Notes: generated from the sequence alone by a model not told the origin. A stretch of 64,000 nt of DNA from Chromobacterium sp. ATCC 53434 (GCF_002848345.1 NZ_CP025429.1:3596001-3660000); one strand, 5' to 3'. Positions 8,379 to 19,475 are shown, counted from the stretch's first letter. Numbers and translations are program-made.

Positions 8379-9119
8379 ATGACCCCACCCGCCTGGCTCG
8401 GCCACAACTGGCTGGAGCCGCACTATCTCGTCTGGCTGGGCAAGGGCGCGCTGCTGACCGGCTGGCTGTCGCTGCTGGTCATCGCCGCCGCCAGCCTGCT
8501 CGGCGTCGCGTTGACCGCGCTGCTGGACGACGGTCCGCGGCCGCTGCGGCTGGCAACGCGGCTCTTCGTCGGCCTGCACCGCAACACGCCGCTGATGGTG
8601 CAGCTCTTGTTGTGGTACTTCGGCGTGTCCGGCCTGCTGCCGGACGAGGCGAAGATCTGGCTGAACACGCCGCGCGCGCTGGCGCTGCCGTTCGGCCTCG
8701 CGCTGCCCTGGCCGTCGTTCGAATTCCTGGCCGCCTTCACCGCGCTGACGCTGTACAGCGCCGCCTTCATCAGCGGCGAACTGCAGGCCGGCCTGAACGC
8801 GGTGCCCAAGGGCCAGCGGCTGGCGGCGCGCGCGCTGGGCATGAGCGGCTGGCAGGTGCTGGGCCTGGTGGTGCTGCCGCAGGCCTGGCAGCTGGTGAAG
8901 CGGCCGCTGGTCGGCCAGTACACCGCCATCGTCAAGAACACCTCGCTGACGATGGCGATAGGCCTGGCCGAGCTGTCTTACGCGTCGCGCCAGGTGGAAA
9001 CCGAAACCCTGCTGGCCTTCCAGTCCTTCGCCGCCGCCACCGCGCTGTATCTGGCGCTGGTGCTGGTCACCCAGTTGCTGGCCCAGCGGCCGGAACCCGA
9101 ATGGAGGACGCTGCGATGA
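8379..9119 (+). CDS. Polar amino-acid ABC transporter permease (HisQM/GlnP family)
   Basis: 246-residue inner-membrane protein with five to six hydrophobic helices. It contains the HisM/GlnP-type motif (FVGLHRNTPLMVQLLLWYFG) and the EAA loop region (INAVPKGQ-type: LNAVPKGQRLAARALGM...VLPQAWQLVKRPLVGQY) that contacts the ATPase. The last codons overlap the next permease by 4 bp (ATGA). The two permeases would form the heterodimeric channel of the importer whose binding protein is at 7495. Confidence 0.88.
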   Translation: MTPPAWLGHNWLEPHYLVWLGKGALLTGWLSLLVIAAASLLGVALTALLDDGPRPLRLATRLFVGLHRNTPLMVQLLLWYFGVSGLLPDEAKIWLNTPRALALPFGLALPWPSFEFLAAFTALTLYSAAFISGELQAGLNAVPKGQRLAARALGMSGWQVLGLVVLPQAWQLVKRPLVGQYTAIVKNTSLTMAIGLAELSYASRQVETETLLAFQSFAAATALYLALVLVTQLLAQRPEPEWRTLR

Positions 9120-9802
9120 TCCCCCCGGTGATACTGGACAATCTCGACTACCTGCTGTGGGGCAATCTGTCCGGCGGCGAGCCGGGCGGCCTGCTGCTGA
9201 CCGCGCTGCTCAGCCTGGCCGCCGCGCTGTTCGCCAGCGGACTTGGCCTGGGACTGGGCATTGCGCTGCTGATGGGCGGCACGGCGCTGCGGCACGCGGT
9301 GACGGCCGTCACCGCGGTGCTGCGCGCGATCCCGGTGCTGATGCTGATCTTCTGGTGCTATTTCCTGCTGCCGCTGCTGTTCGGCGTCGACATCCCCGGC
9401 CTCGCGACGGTGATCCTGGCGCTGGCGCTGATCCATTCCGCCTATCTGGGCCAGGCGGTGCTGGCCGGCCTGACGGCGGTGGGCCGCGGCCAATGGCACG
9501 CCGGGCTGGCGCTGGGCTTCACCCGCTGGCAGACGCTGCGCTGGCTGATCCTGCCGCAGGCGCTGCGCATCATGCTGCCGTCCTTCGTCAACCAGTGGGT
9601 GTCGCTGCTGAAGGACAGCTCGCTGGCCTATATCGTCGGCGTCGCCGAGTTCACCTTCGTCGCCACCCAGGTCAACAACCGCGAGCAGGTCTATCCGCTG
9701 GAAATCTTCAGCGCCATCGCCGTCGGCTATCTGCTGTTGTGCGGCCTGCTGCAACTGTTCGGCCACTGGGGCGCGCGGCGCTGGCGGCCGGTCCGCGCAT
9801 GA
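9116..9802 (+). CDS. Polar amino-acid ABC transporter permease (HisQM/GlnP family), second subunit
   Basis: 228 residues with membrane helices and the family motif VLRAIPVLMLIFWCYFLLP. The EAA-type coupling loop is LTAVGRGQWHAGLALGF...LILPQALRIMLPSFVNQW, followed by LLKDSSLAYIVGVAEF, which is typical of this family. It starts inside the stop codon of the preceding permease. No ATP-binding subunit gene follows: the next gene is a convergent peptidase. The complex must borrow an ATPase encoded elsewhere, or the ATPase gene has moved. Confidence 0.87.
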   Translation: MIPPVILDNLDYLLWGNLSGGEPGGLLLTALLSLAAALFASGLGLGLGIALLMGGTALRHAVTAVTAVLRAIPVLMLIFWCYFLLPLLFGVDIPGLATVILALALIHSAYLGQAVLAGLTAVGRGQWHAGLALGFTRWQTLRWLILPQALRIMLPSFVNQWVSLLKDSSLAYIVGVAEFTFVATQVNNREQVYPLEIFSAIAVGYLLLCGLLQLFGHWGARRWRPVRA

Positions 9803-9803
9803 A

Positions 9804-9834
9804 AAAAGCCCGCGCGTTCGCGCGGGCCGCTTTC
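9804..9834. terminator. Bidirectional terminator between permease and peptidase genes
   Basis: The perfect stem GCCCGCGC / GCGCGGGC (9808-9826) has a GTTC loop. It is preceded by six A residues (a strong T-run on the minus strand for the peptidase gene) and followed by GCCGCTTT on the plus strand. Confidence 0.75.
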
Positions 9835-9851
9835 GGTTCGAAATATCGCGC

Positions 9852-11717
9852 TCAATCGAGATATTTCTTGAAGAAGCTCTCCATCGCGCCGTAGGCGGCG
9901 AAGCGGTTTTCCTCGTTGTGGAAGCCGTGGCCCTCGTTGTCCTTGACGATGTATTCGACGTCGACGCCGCGTTTCTTCAAGGCGTCGACGATCTGGTTGG
10001 ACTCGTCGATATTGACGCGCGGGTCCTTGGCGCCCTGCAGCACCAGCAGCGGCGCCTGGATGCGGTCTACATGGAAGACCGGCGAGCGCTCGCGCAGCAG
10101 CGCCTTGTCCTTGTCCGGATTGCCGACCATCTCGTACATCGAATCCAGGAACGGCTTCCAGTACGGCGGGATGGTCTTCATGAAGGTGAACAGATTGGAC
10201 ACGCCGACATAATCGACCGCGCAGCGGTACAGTTCCGGCGTCTTGGTGATGCCGGCCAGCGTCGCGTAGCCGCCGTAGCTGCCGCCGTAGATGCAGACTT
10301 TCTTCGGATCGGCCACGCCCTGCTTGACCAGCCAGTCCACGCCGTCGCTGACGTCGTCCTGCATCGTGCCGCCCCATTGTTTGAACGAGGCCTCCCAGAA
10401 CTTGCGGCCGTAGCCGGTGGAGCCGCGGTAGTTCATCTGCAGCACCGCCCAGCCCCGGCTGGCGAAGAACTGCACCTCGGGGTTGAAGTGCCAGCTGTCG
10501 CGCGCCCACGGCCCGCCGTGCGGATTGATGATGACCGGCAGGTCCTTGGCGCTCTCCTTGCCGCGGGGCAAGGTCAGGTAGCCGTTGATGGTCAGGCCGT
10601 CGCGGCTCTGGTACTGGACCGGCTTCATCGCGGCCATCTGGTCTTCCGGCAGCCACGGCGTCACGTCGGCCAGCAGCGTCAGCTTGTCGCCGGCCTTGTC
10701 GTACAGATAGCGTTTGCCCTGGGTCTTGTCGTTCCACACCGCGACGACGAAACGGTCCTCGGCGCGGTCGCCGGACTGGATGTCCACCTGGTAGCCCGGG
10801 AAGCTGGCCTGCAGCTTCGCGTACAGCTCGCTCGACACCGGATCGAAGCACTGGCGTCCCGGCTTGTCGGTCTCGAAGTCCGCGCAGGTGATCACCTTGC
10901 GCTTGTGGGAATAGCCTAGACCGTCGACATCGACGTCGCCGCGGGCGTAGATCTCCTTCACTTCCTTGCCGGTCTTCGGGTCGTACTCGACGATGGCGCT
11001 CTTGTCGCGCCCCAGATTGCTGGAAGCGTAGAAGCGCTGGTTGTCGAAGGTGAAGAACAGCGGCGTGAAGTTCTCGCGGAATGTGGTGGTCAGCAGCTTG
11101 CGGAACTTGCCGCCGGGCTCGTCGCGGTACATCACGGTGTTGTTGACGCCGTCGGTCTCGACGGCGACGCGGATATTGCCGTCGTGGTCGGTCCCCCAGC
11201 TGGCCACCTTGCCCGGATTCTCCGCCTCCAGCTTCAACTCGCCGGTCTTCAGATTGACGCGGTAGACGTCGAAAATCTCCGGATTGCGCTTGTTCAAGCC
11301 AACCAGCAGCTCGTCGTCCCGGTCTATCAGTCCGTCGACGATTTCGGCGCGCACGCCGGGAAACGGCGTCAGGTCGCGGGTTTCGCCGCTGCTCAGATCG
11401 ACGCTGTACAAGTGGAAGTTCTCGTCGCCGCCATTGTCCTTGGTGTAGACCAGCCTGTCGTTGCCCTTCCAGAAGTAGCCGGACAGATCGCGGTCCTTGA
11501 TCGAGGTGACGCGCTGGTCCGGCTTGCCGGGGCGGCGCACGACGATGTTGCGGCGCGATTCCCACGGCGCGAGGAAGGCCACGCTGTCGCCGTTCGGCGA
11601 AACGGTGAAATTGCCCTGTTCCGGCGTGCGGAAAAAGTCGCGCAGCGGAATGTCGGCCGCCAGCGCCGGACCGGCCAGCAGCGTGGCCGCCAGCGCGGCG
11701 GTGATCGGTTTCTTCAT
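9852..11717 (-). CDS. S9 family prolyl oligopeptidase-type serine peptidase, exported
   Basis: 621 residues. The N-terminus MKKPITAALAATLLAGPALA is a Sec signal peptide with a likely cut after residue 20. The middle holds beta-propeller-like repeats and the C-terminal third is an alpha/beta hydrolase fold. The catalytic triad is visible: Ser480 in GGSYGGYATL, Asp565 in QGAKDPRVNID and His597 in NEGHGFHNEEN. Such dipeptidyl-peptidase/acylaminoacyl-peptidase enzymes cleave short peptides in the periplasm. The gene is monocistronic, convergent with the ABC permeases and divergent from the DUF190 gene. Confidence 0.9.
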   Translation of the reverse strand: MKKPITAALAATLLAGPALAADIPLRDFFRTPEQGNFTVSPNGDSVAFLAPWESRRNIVVRRPGKPDQRVTSIKDRDLSGYFWKGNDRLVYTKDNGGDENFHLYSVDLSSGETRDLTPFPGVRAEIVDGLIDRDDELLVGLNKRNPEIFDVYRVNLKTGELKLEAENPGKVASWGTDHDGNIRVAVETDGVNNTVMYRDEPGGKFRKLLTTTFRENFTPLFFTFDNQRFYASSNLGRDKSAIVEYDPKTGKEVKEIYARGDVDVDGLGYSHKRKVITCADFETDKPGRQCFDPVSSELYAKLQASFPGYQVDIQSGDRAEDRFVVAVWNDKTQGKRYLYDKAGDKLTLLADVTPWLPEDQMAAMKPVQYQSRDGLTINGYLTLPRGKESAKDLPVIINPHGGPWARDSWHFNPEVQFFASRGWAVLQMNYRGSTGYGRKFWEASFKQWGGTMQDDVSDGVDWLVKQGVADPKKVCIYGGSYGGYATLAGITKTPELYRCAVDYVGVSNLFTFMKTIPPYWKPFLDSMYEMVGNPDKDKALLRERSPVFHVDRIQAPLLVLQGAKDPRVNIDESNQIVDALKKRGVDVEYIVKDNEGHGFHNEENRFAAYGAMESFFKKYLD

Positions 11718-11897
11718 GGTGTTCCCCTGGTTGGATGAGGCGGCCGCCGCTGGCCTTCACCGACGCGGCCCGACCGACGATCATAGTCCGCGCCGGACGC
11801 GGCCACAATATGCCGAAGGAATTTCCGGCGCTGGCGGCCAAGGCCGGTTGATACAATGAAGGAGAACCCGTCGCGCCGATGCCACAAGGAGGCCGCC

Positions 11898-12215
11898 ATG
11901 CAAGGCTACCAGCTATCGTTCTTCACCCAGCAGGATCACCGCCACCACGGCGTGCCGCTGGCCGAGTGGATATTGCAGGAGGCGCGCCGCCTGGGCATAG
12001 GCGGCGCGACGCTGTTCTCCGCCAGCGAAGGTTTCGGCGGCGGCCGCCGCATCCACGCCGCCCGCTTCTTCGAACTGGCCGACCAGCCCGAAGAGGTAAC
12101 CATGGCGCTGAGCGCCGCCGAGGCCGAGCTGCTGCTCGACCGGCTGCGCGGCGAAGGCGTCAAGGTGTTCTACACGAAGACGCCGGTGGAGTACGGCATG
12201 CTGGGCGACGATTGA
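11898..12215 (+). CDS. DUF190 family protein (PII-like fold)
   Basis: 105 residues, matching the small DUF190 family (often next to fluoride or chloride transport genes, with an alpha/beta PII-like fold). Recognisable family features are GVPLAEWILQEARRLGIGGATLFSASEGFGGGRRIHAARFFEL and the C-terminal VKVFYTKTPVEYGML. ATG 11898 has an excellent AAGGAGG ribosome site (11886-11892) and is preferred over an in-frame ATG 42 nt upstream. Its function is unknown. It converges with the acylase gene at 12225, leaving only 9 bp between stops. Confidence 0.8.
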   Translation: MQGYQLSFFTQQDHRHHGVPLAEWILQEARRLGIGGATLFSASEGFGGGRRIHAARFFELADQPEEVTMALSAAEAELLLDRLRGEGVKVFYTKTPVEYGMLGDD

Positions 12216-12224
12216 GTCCCTGTC

Positions 12225-13250
12225 TCAGCGCGGCTGGATGAAGCTGATGTCGGCCAGCTTGGGCAAGGGGATCACCTGGGTGTCGACGCTGCCGAAATCG
12301 ATCTCGGCCAGCTTCAAGCCGCAGTACTGCATGCTGTCGTAGGTGCGCAGGCCGATCTCCCCGCTGTTCAAGCCCTTGACCACCGCCCACTGGGTATAGT
12401 CCTGTTCGGCGCCGTCTCGGATCACGCCGCGCGGAATGTCCACCGCGTTCAGCAGATGGGTGGCCAGCGTGTAGGCCTGCGGCAGATCCGCCGGCGTATC
12501 GGCGTACTGCTTCAGATAGACGGTGCGCACGAAGCGCGCCGGCGGCGTCGCGTTGCCGGGCAGGCCGGCCAGGCCGCCGCCGTGTCCGGGCGCCGCCACC
12601 GACAGCGTGCCGATTTCCTGCGGCGCCGGATCGTTCGGCGTCAGGTTCAGATAATTGCCCAGATTGTCCAGATGCCACGGGAACCACGGCGCGTTGGTGC
12701 AGACGCCGACCGGGTTGTGGTAGATCTTCTGCTGGCCGTCCTGGAACTCCACCACCAGCGAGCGGCCGTCCTTGTCGACGATGGCCGCGTGCAGCGGCAG
12801 TTGCTTGGCCAACCAGTCCGGCAGCCAGAATTGCCGCGTCGGCAACAGCTCGCGCACATCGGCGACGCTGCCGCAGTGCGCCAGCACCCAATCGGCGAAC
12901 AGCGGCGCCAGCACCGTGGTCTGCAGGCTGGAAAACTCCTGGTAGCGGGTCTGCGGCAGCCACAGCAGGCTGACGCTGAGGCCGGCCTCGTTCAAGCCGT
13001 CGGTGACGATGCGCTGCGAGATGCCCGGCAGCGGCAGATTGGTGGAGCTGACGCCGACATAGCCGTAACGCACCGACCAGCCCGCCGCGGTCTCCATCTT
13101 CTGGAATTCCGCGCCGGCCCAGACCGGCTGCTGGAACGTCTCGCCGCGACGCTGGATGTAGAAGGCCGGATCCAGCGGCCGGGCGAACTCCATCGAACGG
13201 CCGACCACCTGATTGCGATCAGCGGACTGCAGTTGAAAATGCGTGCACAT
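12225..13250 (-). CDS. Choloylglycine hydrolase / penicillin V acylase family amidase
   Basis: 341 residues beginning MCTHFQLQSADRNQVVGRSM. Removal of Met1 would expose Cys2, the N-terminal nucleophile of this Ntn-hydrolase family, and Arg18 is in the expected place (GRSMEF). Other family features are YGYVGVSS, the DGLNEAGLSVSLLWLP tract and NPVGVCTNAPWFPWHL-NLGNYLNL. Relatives cleave bile-salt amides, penicillin V or N-acyl homoserine lactones. There is no signal peptide, so an intracellular role is likely. ATG 13250 has a GGAGG site; an upstream in-frame start would put ten residues ahead of the nucleophile and is rejected. Confidence 0.87.
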   Translation of the reverse strand: MCTHFQLQSADRNQVVGRSMEFARPLDPAFYIQRRGETFQQPVWAGAEFQKMETAAGWSVRYGYVGVSSTNLPLPGISQRIVTDGLNEAGLSVSLLWLPQTRYQEFSSLQTTVLAPLFADWVLAHCGSVADVRELLPTRQFWLPDWLAKQLPLHAAIVDKDGRSLVVEFQDGQQKIYHNPVGVCTNAPWFPWHLDNLGNYLNLTPNDPAPQEIGTLSVAAPGHGGGLAGLPGNATPPARFVRTVYLKQYADTPADLPQAYTLATHLLNAVDIPRGVIRDGAEQDYTQWAVVKGLNSGEIGLRTYDSMQYCGLKLAEIDFGSVDTQVIPLPKLADISFIQPR

Positions 13251-13386
13251 GCGAGACCTCCATGGCAGGCCCGCCTCCAACCGCGCGCGGCGCCGCCGAA
13301 TGGCGGCGAGACGGGACAGGCGCTAGCAAACCGCGCCGGGCCGCCAAGCGGTACTGGTCTTTGTGACGGCCGCCCGGTAGACCTGC

Positions 13387-13596
13387 TCAGACACTGACTT
13401 CGAAACCGGCGTCGCGGACCGCCGCCGCCAATTCCTCTGGCGACACCACCGCCGGGTCGTACTCTATGCGGGCGCGCTTCTCTTCCAGGCTGACTTCGGC
13501 GCCGCCGACGCCGGCCATGCCGGTCAGCAGTCCGGTGACGCTGCCGACGCAGCCGCCGCAGCTCATGCCGTCGATGTTCAGGATCAATTCCGTCAT
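13387..13596 (-). CDS. copZ: Heavy-metal-associated (HMA) domain copper chaperone, CopZ-like
   Basis: A 69-residue single HMA domain (beta-alpha-beta-beta-alpha-beta) with the metal-binding motif GMSCGGC (Cys13 and Cys16). It would carry Cu(I) to the P-type ATPase encoded immediately upstream (41 bp gap, same strand) and is probably co-transcribed with it from the copper-responsive promoter at about 16003. The start at 13596 gives the standard domain length; the long open frame in which it lies extends into copA in a wrong phase. Confidence 0.88.
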   Translation of the reverse strand: MTELILNIDGMSCGGCVGSVTGLLTGMAGVGGAEVSLEEKRARIEYDPAVVSPEELAAAVRDAGFEVSV

Positions 13597-13637
13597 TGCG
13601 TTCTCCATTCGTTCAGATTGACTATCGGTCCGGCCGC

Positions 13638-15983
<2,346 letters not shown>

Positions 15984-16002
15984 CGCGTCCTCCTGCCTTC
16001 TT

Positions 16003-16021
16003 TATACCCCCATGGGGTATA
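16003..16021. promoter_or_regulatory. CsoR-type copper operator upstream of copA
   Basis: TATACCCC-CAT-GGGGTATA is a perfect palindrome with 8-bp arms and a 3-bp centre. G-tract palindromes of the form TACCCC...GGGGTA are the known operators of CsoR-family Cu(I) repressors. It sits 20-38 bp upstream of the copA start codon. CueR (MerR-family) sites look different (ACCTTCC...GGAAGGT). No csoR gene is present in this window, so the regulator must be elsewhere. Confidence 0.65.
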
Positions 16022-16109
16022 TAAGGCAAGCGCGGCAAGACCCCGGCCCCTTTACCGGCGGACGCGCCCGTGTTAACAAGACGGAAGACGACAACAACAA
16101 GGTAGTCCC

Positions 16110-16742
16110 ATGCCCCTGAAACGCTATGGTGCCGACTGCGCGCTGCTGGTGGTCGATGTGCAGAACAGTTTCTGCCCCGGCGGCGAACTGGCGGTGCCGG
16201 GCGGCGACGAAGTGGTGCCGCTGATCAACCACCTGTCGCTGTTGTTCGAAAACGTGGTGCTGACCCAGGACTGGCATCCGGCCGGCCACGCGTCTTTCGC
16301 CAGCAGCCATCCCGGCGGCCAGCCGTTCCACAGCGTGACGCTGCCCTACGGCGCGCAGACACTGTGGCCGGACCACTGCGTCGCCGGCAGCCCAGGCGCA
16401 GCCTTCCACCCGGAACTGGAAACGGAGCATGCGCGGCTGGTGCTGCGCAAGGGCATCCACGCCGGGGTGGACAGCTATTCGGCCTTCGTCGAGGCCGACC
16501 GGACCACCGTCACCGGCCTGGCCGGCTATCTGAACGCGCTGGGCGTGAAGAAGGTGTGGCTGGCCGGGCTCGCCACCGACTTCTGCGTCGCCTGGAGCGC
16601 CATCGACGCCTGCGCTGCCGGCTTCGAGACCTTCGTCGTCGAGGACGCCTGTCGCGCGATAGACATCGACGGCTCGCTGGCCGAGGCCTGGATGCAGATG
16701 CGCCAGGCCGGCGTCATCCGGCTGCGCTCGGACGAGGTGTGA
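16110..16742 (+). CDS. pncA: Nicotinamidase
   Basis: 210 residues of the isochorismatase-like cysteine hydrolase fold. It hydrolyses nicotinamide to nicotinate for NAD salvage. The catalytic Asp is in LLVVDVQNSFCPGG, the metal-binding histidines in TQDWHPAGHASF, the catalytic Lys in LVLRKGIHAGVDSYSAF and the nucleophilic Cys in LAGLATDFCVAWSA. The stretch GAQTLWPDHCVAGSPGA is typical of PncA. It is divergent from copA and ends at a terminator shared with the convergent corA. Confidence 0.94.
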   Translation: MPLKRYGADCALLVVDVQNSFCPGGELAVPGGDEVVPLINHLSLLFENVVLTQDWHPAGHASFASSHPGGQPFHSVTLPYGAQTLWPDHCVAGSPGAAFHPELETEHARLVLRKGIHAGVDSYSAFVEADRTTVTGLAGYLNALGVKKVWLAGLATDFCVAWSAIDACAAGFETFVVEDACRAIDIDGSLAEAWMQMRQAGVIRLRSDEV

Positions 16743-16752
16743 CGCCGAAATG

Positions 16753-16781
16753 AAAACGGGGAGAACCGCTCTCCCCGTTTT
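16753..16781. terminator. Bidirectional terminator between pncA and corA
   Basis: AAAACGGGGAG (16753-16763) pairs with CTCCCCGTTTT (16771-16781) around a short loop. A and T runs at the ends allow termination on both strands. Confidence 0.85.
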
Positions 16782-16799
16782 GCCTTCCCCGCCAATGGA

Positions 16800-17863
16800 T
16801 CAAATCCATCGCCGCTTCCAGAACCACCAGCTCATTCCGGCGGAAATGCCGCCCATCGCCAGCAGCACGATGAAGTAGCCGTAGTGCCACTTCAGCTCCG
16901 GCATGTACTCGAAATTCATGCCGTAGATGCCGGCGATCAGCGTCAGCGGCATGAAGATCATCGTGATCACCGTCAGCACCCGCATCTGCAGATTGAGCCG
17001 GTGCGACTGCGTGGACAGATACAGGTCCATCATGTCGCCGACCATCTCGCGGTTCATTTCCAGCGATTCCAGCACATGGACCACATGGTCGTAGGCGTCG
17101 CGCAGATAGATGCGGGTGTCTTCGCCGAAACGCTCCTCGTCGCCGCGGTTCAGCGACAGCAGCACTTCGCGCAGCGGCAGCAGCGCGCGCCTGAGCTTCA
17201 GGCAATCGCGCTTCAGCCGCTGGATCTGGCGCAGCACGCCGTTGTCGCGGCCGGCAGCAGCTGGCCGTCAGTGCGCTCCACCTTGTCGTTGAACTGGCCG
17301 AGCACGCCGAAGTAGTCGTCGATGATGGCGTCCAGCAGCGAATAGGCCAGATAGTCGGCGCCGCGCCGGCGCAAGGCGCCGCGGCCCTTGCGCAGCCGTT
17401 CGCGCACCTGCTCGAACACCCCGGTCGGCTTTTCCTGGAACGACAGCACGAAGCCGTCGCCCAGCACCAGATACATCTGATCCGACTGCAGCCGCCCGCC
17501 CTGCTGGTAATCGAACACGCGGCAGGCCAGGAACAGATAGTCGTCGTAGTCTTCCAGCTTAGGCCGCTGGCGGGCGTTGAGAATGTCTTCCTGCACCAGC
17601 GGGTGCAGGCCGAAACGCTCGCCTATCGCCTGGATGGCGGCGACGTCGCTGAGGCCGTAGACATTGAGCCACAGCACCTCGCCGCGGCGGCGGTAGTCCG
17701 CCAGGTCGACCAGCGGCAACTCGGCCAGTTCTATCGCCTCGTCGGCGCAGAAGTCGAACAGCGACAGCGCCGTGCCCTTGTGCTTGGGCTCGCCGACCGG
17801 CAGCAGCGTGCCGGCCTGTTCCCCCAGCGTCGGCAGCCTCTCCTTCAGTTCCGGATGGCGCAT
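16800..17863 (-). pseudogene. corA: Magnesium/cobalt transporter CorA, interrupted by a single-base frameshift
   Basis: The N-terminal part (17863 to about 17240) encodes the cytoplasmic domain ending GQFNDKVERTDGQLLPA. The C-terminal part (about 17237-16800) continues in another frame with LRQIQRLKRDCLKLRRALL and the CorA pore signature IYGMNFEYMPEL, followed by the second membrane helix and a basic tail. The total length is 1064 nt, one short of 355 codons. Inserting one G in CTGCTG-CCGGCCGC near 17250 would restore LLAGRDNGVLRQ, matching CorA. The loss may be a sequencing error or a true recent mutation. If true, the pore domain would not be made. Confidence 0.8.
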
Positions 17864-17870
17864 CACCGGC

Positions 17871-19364
17871 CTATTTCTGTACGATGTCGAGCTGGAAGCC
17901 GACATTCTTCCACTGGCCCACTTCCTGGCGGAAGCTGCTGGCCGACAGCGGATTGGCTTCCAGCCAGTCGCCGCTCAGCAACAGCGTGAAGCCGCGCGCG
18001 TGCTGTTTCAGGTCCAGCTCGGCCGGCAGCACGACATTGATGCGGCTGCGGTAGAACAGCACCGCCACCCGCAACGCCACCACCGCCTGCCACAACGCCG
18101 GCTGGCTGATGTATTGCGCCATCTTGCCCATGTCCCCGCGGTGGCCCAGCACGATGGCGGCCAGCGTGGCCTGTTCGCGCTTGGAGAAGCCCGGCATGTC
18201 CGCGTTCTGCAGAATGTAGGCGGAATGCTTGTGGTAGGCGGTATGGGCGATGGTCAGGCCGATCTCGTGCAGCTTGGCCGCCCAGCAGAGCCGCTTCAAC
18301 ATGTCCTGGTCGACGTCCTCGCCGGCCAACATCCGGTACAGCCGCTCGGCCAGCAGATTGACGCGCTCGGCCTGCTGCGTGTCCGCGTGGTAGCGGCGCT
18401 TGAACAAGGCCACCGTGCTGTCGCGCATGTCCTTCTCCCGCTGCCGGCCCAACAGATCGTATAGCACGCCGTCGCGCAGCGCGCCCTCGGTGACGATCAT
18501 CTTTTCGACCTGCAGCTCTTCGAACACCGCGATCATGATGGCGAGGCCGCCGGCCAGCACCGGCGCGCGATCGGCCTTCAGGCCGTTCACCTTGATCGCG
18601 TCTATGCTGCCCTGCTCGATCAGAACCGCGCGCAGCTGCTCCATGCCGGACAGCGTGATGTCTGAGCGGCTCCAGTCGTTGATCTCCAGCACGTCCCGCA
18701 GTGAACGAGCCGTGCCGGAGGTGCCGACGGCGAGCTGCCACTCGCTGGGGCGGTATTCGTGGCGGATGCGCTGGATCTCGTTGCGCGCCGCCAGCACCGC
18801 GTCGCGGAAATTGCCGCGGGTCAGCTTGCCGTCCGGGAAGAAGCGCAGCGTGTAGCTGACGCAGCCCAGCGGCAGGCTTTCGGTGACCAGCGCCTTGTAA
18901 TGGCTGCCGATGATGAATTCGGTGGAGCCGCCGCCGATGTCGACCACCATCCGGCGTTCCTTGGTGTCCGGCAGCGAATGGGCGGCGCCCAGATAGATCA
19001 GCCGCGCTTCCTCGCGTCCGGCGATCACCTCTATCGGGAAGCCCAGACGCTCCTCGGCCTCGGCGATGAAGCCGGCGGCGTTCTTGGCGACCCGCAGCGT
19101 ATTGGTGCCGACGACGCGCACCTGGCCGGGCAGGAAGCCGCGCAGCCGTTCGCCGAAACGGGCGAGACAGGCCAGCGCGCGGGCCTGGGTGTCGTCGTCC
19201 AGATGTTTGTCGGCGGTCAGGCCGGCGCCGAGGCGCACGGTCTCCTTCATGACATCCAGCGTGTACAGCTGATCGTCCACCACGCGGGAAACCTGCAGCC
19301 GGAAGCTGTTGGAACCCAGATCGATGGTGGCCAGCACGGTGAGTGGGGGCGTGGCGTGTGTCAA
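17871..19364 (-). CDS. ppx: Exopolyphosphatase (Ppx/GppA family)
   Basis: About 497 residues of the ASKHA phosphatase fold. The phosphate loops are visible as ATIDLGSNSFRLQVSRV near the start and MVVDIGGGSTEFIIG in the middle, with the LGAGLTADK and GTNTLRVAKNA segments between. It degrades polyphosphate processively. The C-terminal HD-like region includes AAKLHEIGLTIAHTAYHKHSAY. No ATG fits the N-terminus; TTG 19364 with an AAGGGG site seven bases upstream is chosen, and GTG 19370 is the alternative. It follows phoU on the same strand beyond a terminator, and corA starts 7 bp after its stop. Confidence 0.9.
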   Translation of the reverse strand: MTHATPPLTVLATIDLGSNSFRLQVSRVVDDQLYTLDVMKETVRLGAGLTADKHLDDDTQARALACLARFGERLRGFLPGQVRVVGTNTLRVAKNAAGFIAEAEERLGFPIEVIAGREEARLIYLGAAHSLPDTKERRMVVDIGGGSTEFIIGSHYKALVTESLPLGCVSYTLRFFPDGKLTRGNFRDAVLAARNEIQRIRHEYRPSEWQLAVGTSGTARSLRDVLEINDWSRSDITLSGMEQLRAVLIEQGSIDAIKVNGLKADRAPVLAGGLAIMIAVFEELQVEKMIVTEGALRDGVLYDLLGRQREKDMRDSTVALFKRRYHADTQQAERVNLLAERLYRMLAGEDVDQDMLKRLCWAAKLHEIGLTIAHTAYHKHSAYILQNADMPGFSKREQATLAAIVLGHRGDMGKMAQYISQPALWQAVVALRVAVLFYRSRINVVLPAELDLKQHARGFTLLLSGDWLEANPLSASSFRQEVGQWKNVGFQLDIVQK

Positions 19365-19439
19365 AGACACCCCTTTTCTTGTTCGGTTGCGCCCGCGCGG
19401 GCGCCTCGGGGCGAACGTCGCCCGGCGCGCCCGGCAAGC

Positions 19440-19475
19440 AAAATGGCGGTAACCGCGAGATGTTACCGCCATTTT
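19440..19475. terminator. Terminator between phoU and ppx
   Basis: A perfect 14-bp stem (AAAATGGCGGTAAC / GTTACCGCCATTTT) has an 8-nt loop and A/T-runs at its ends. It follows phoU by 29 nt, so ppx is probably transcribed from its own promoter. Confidence 0.8.
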
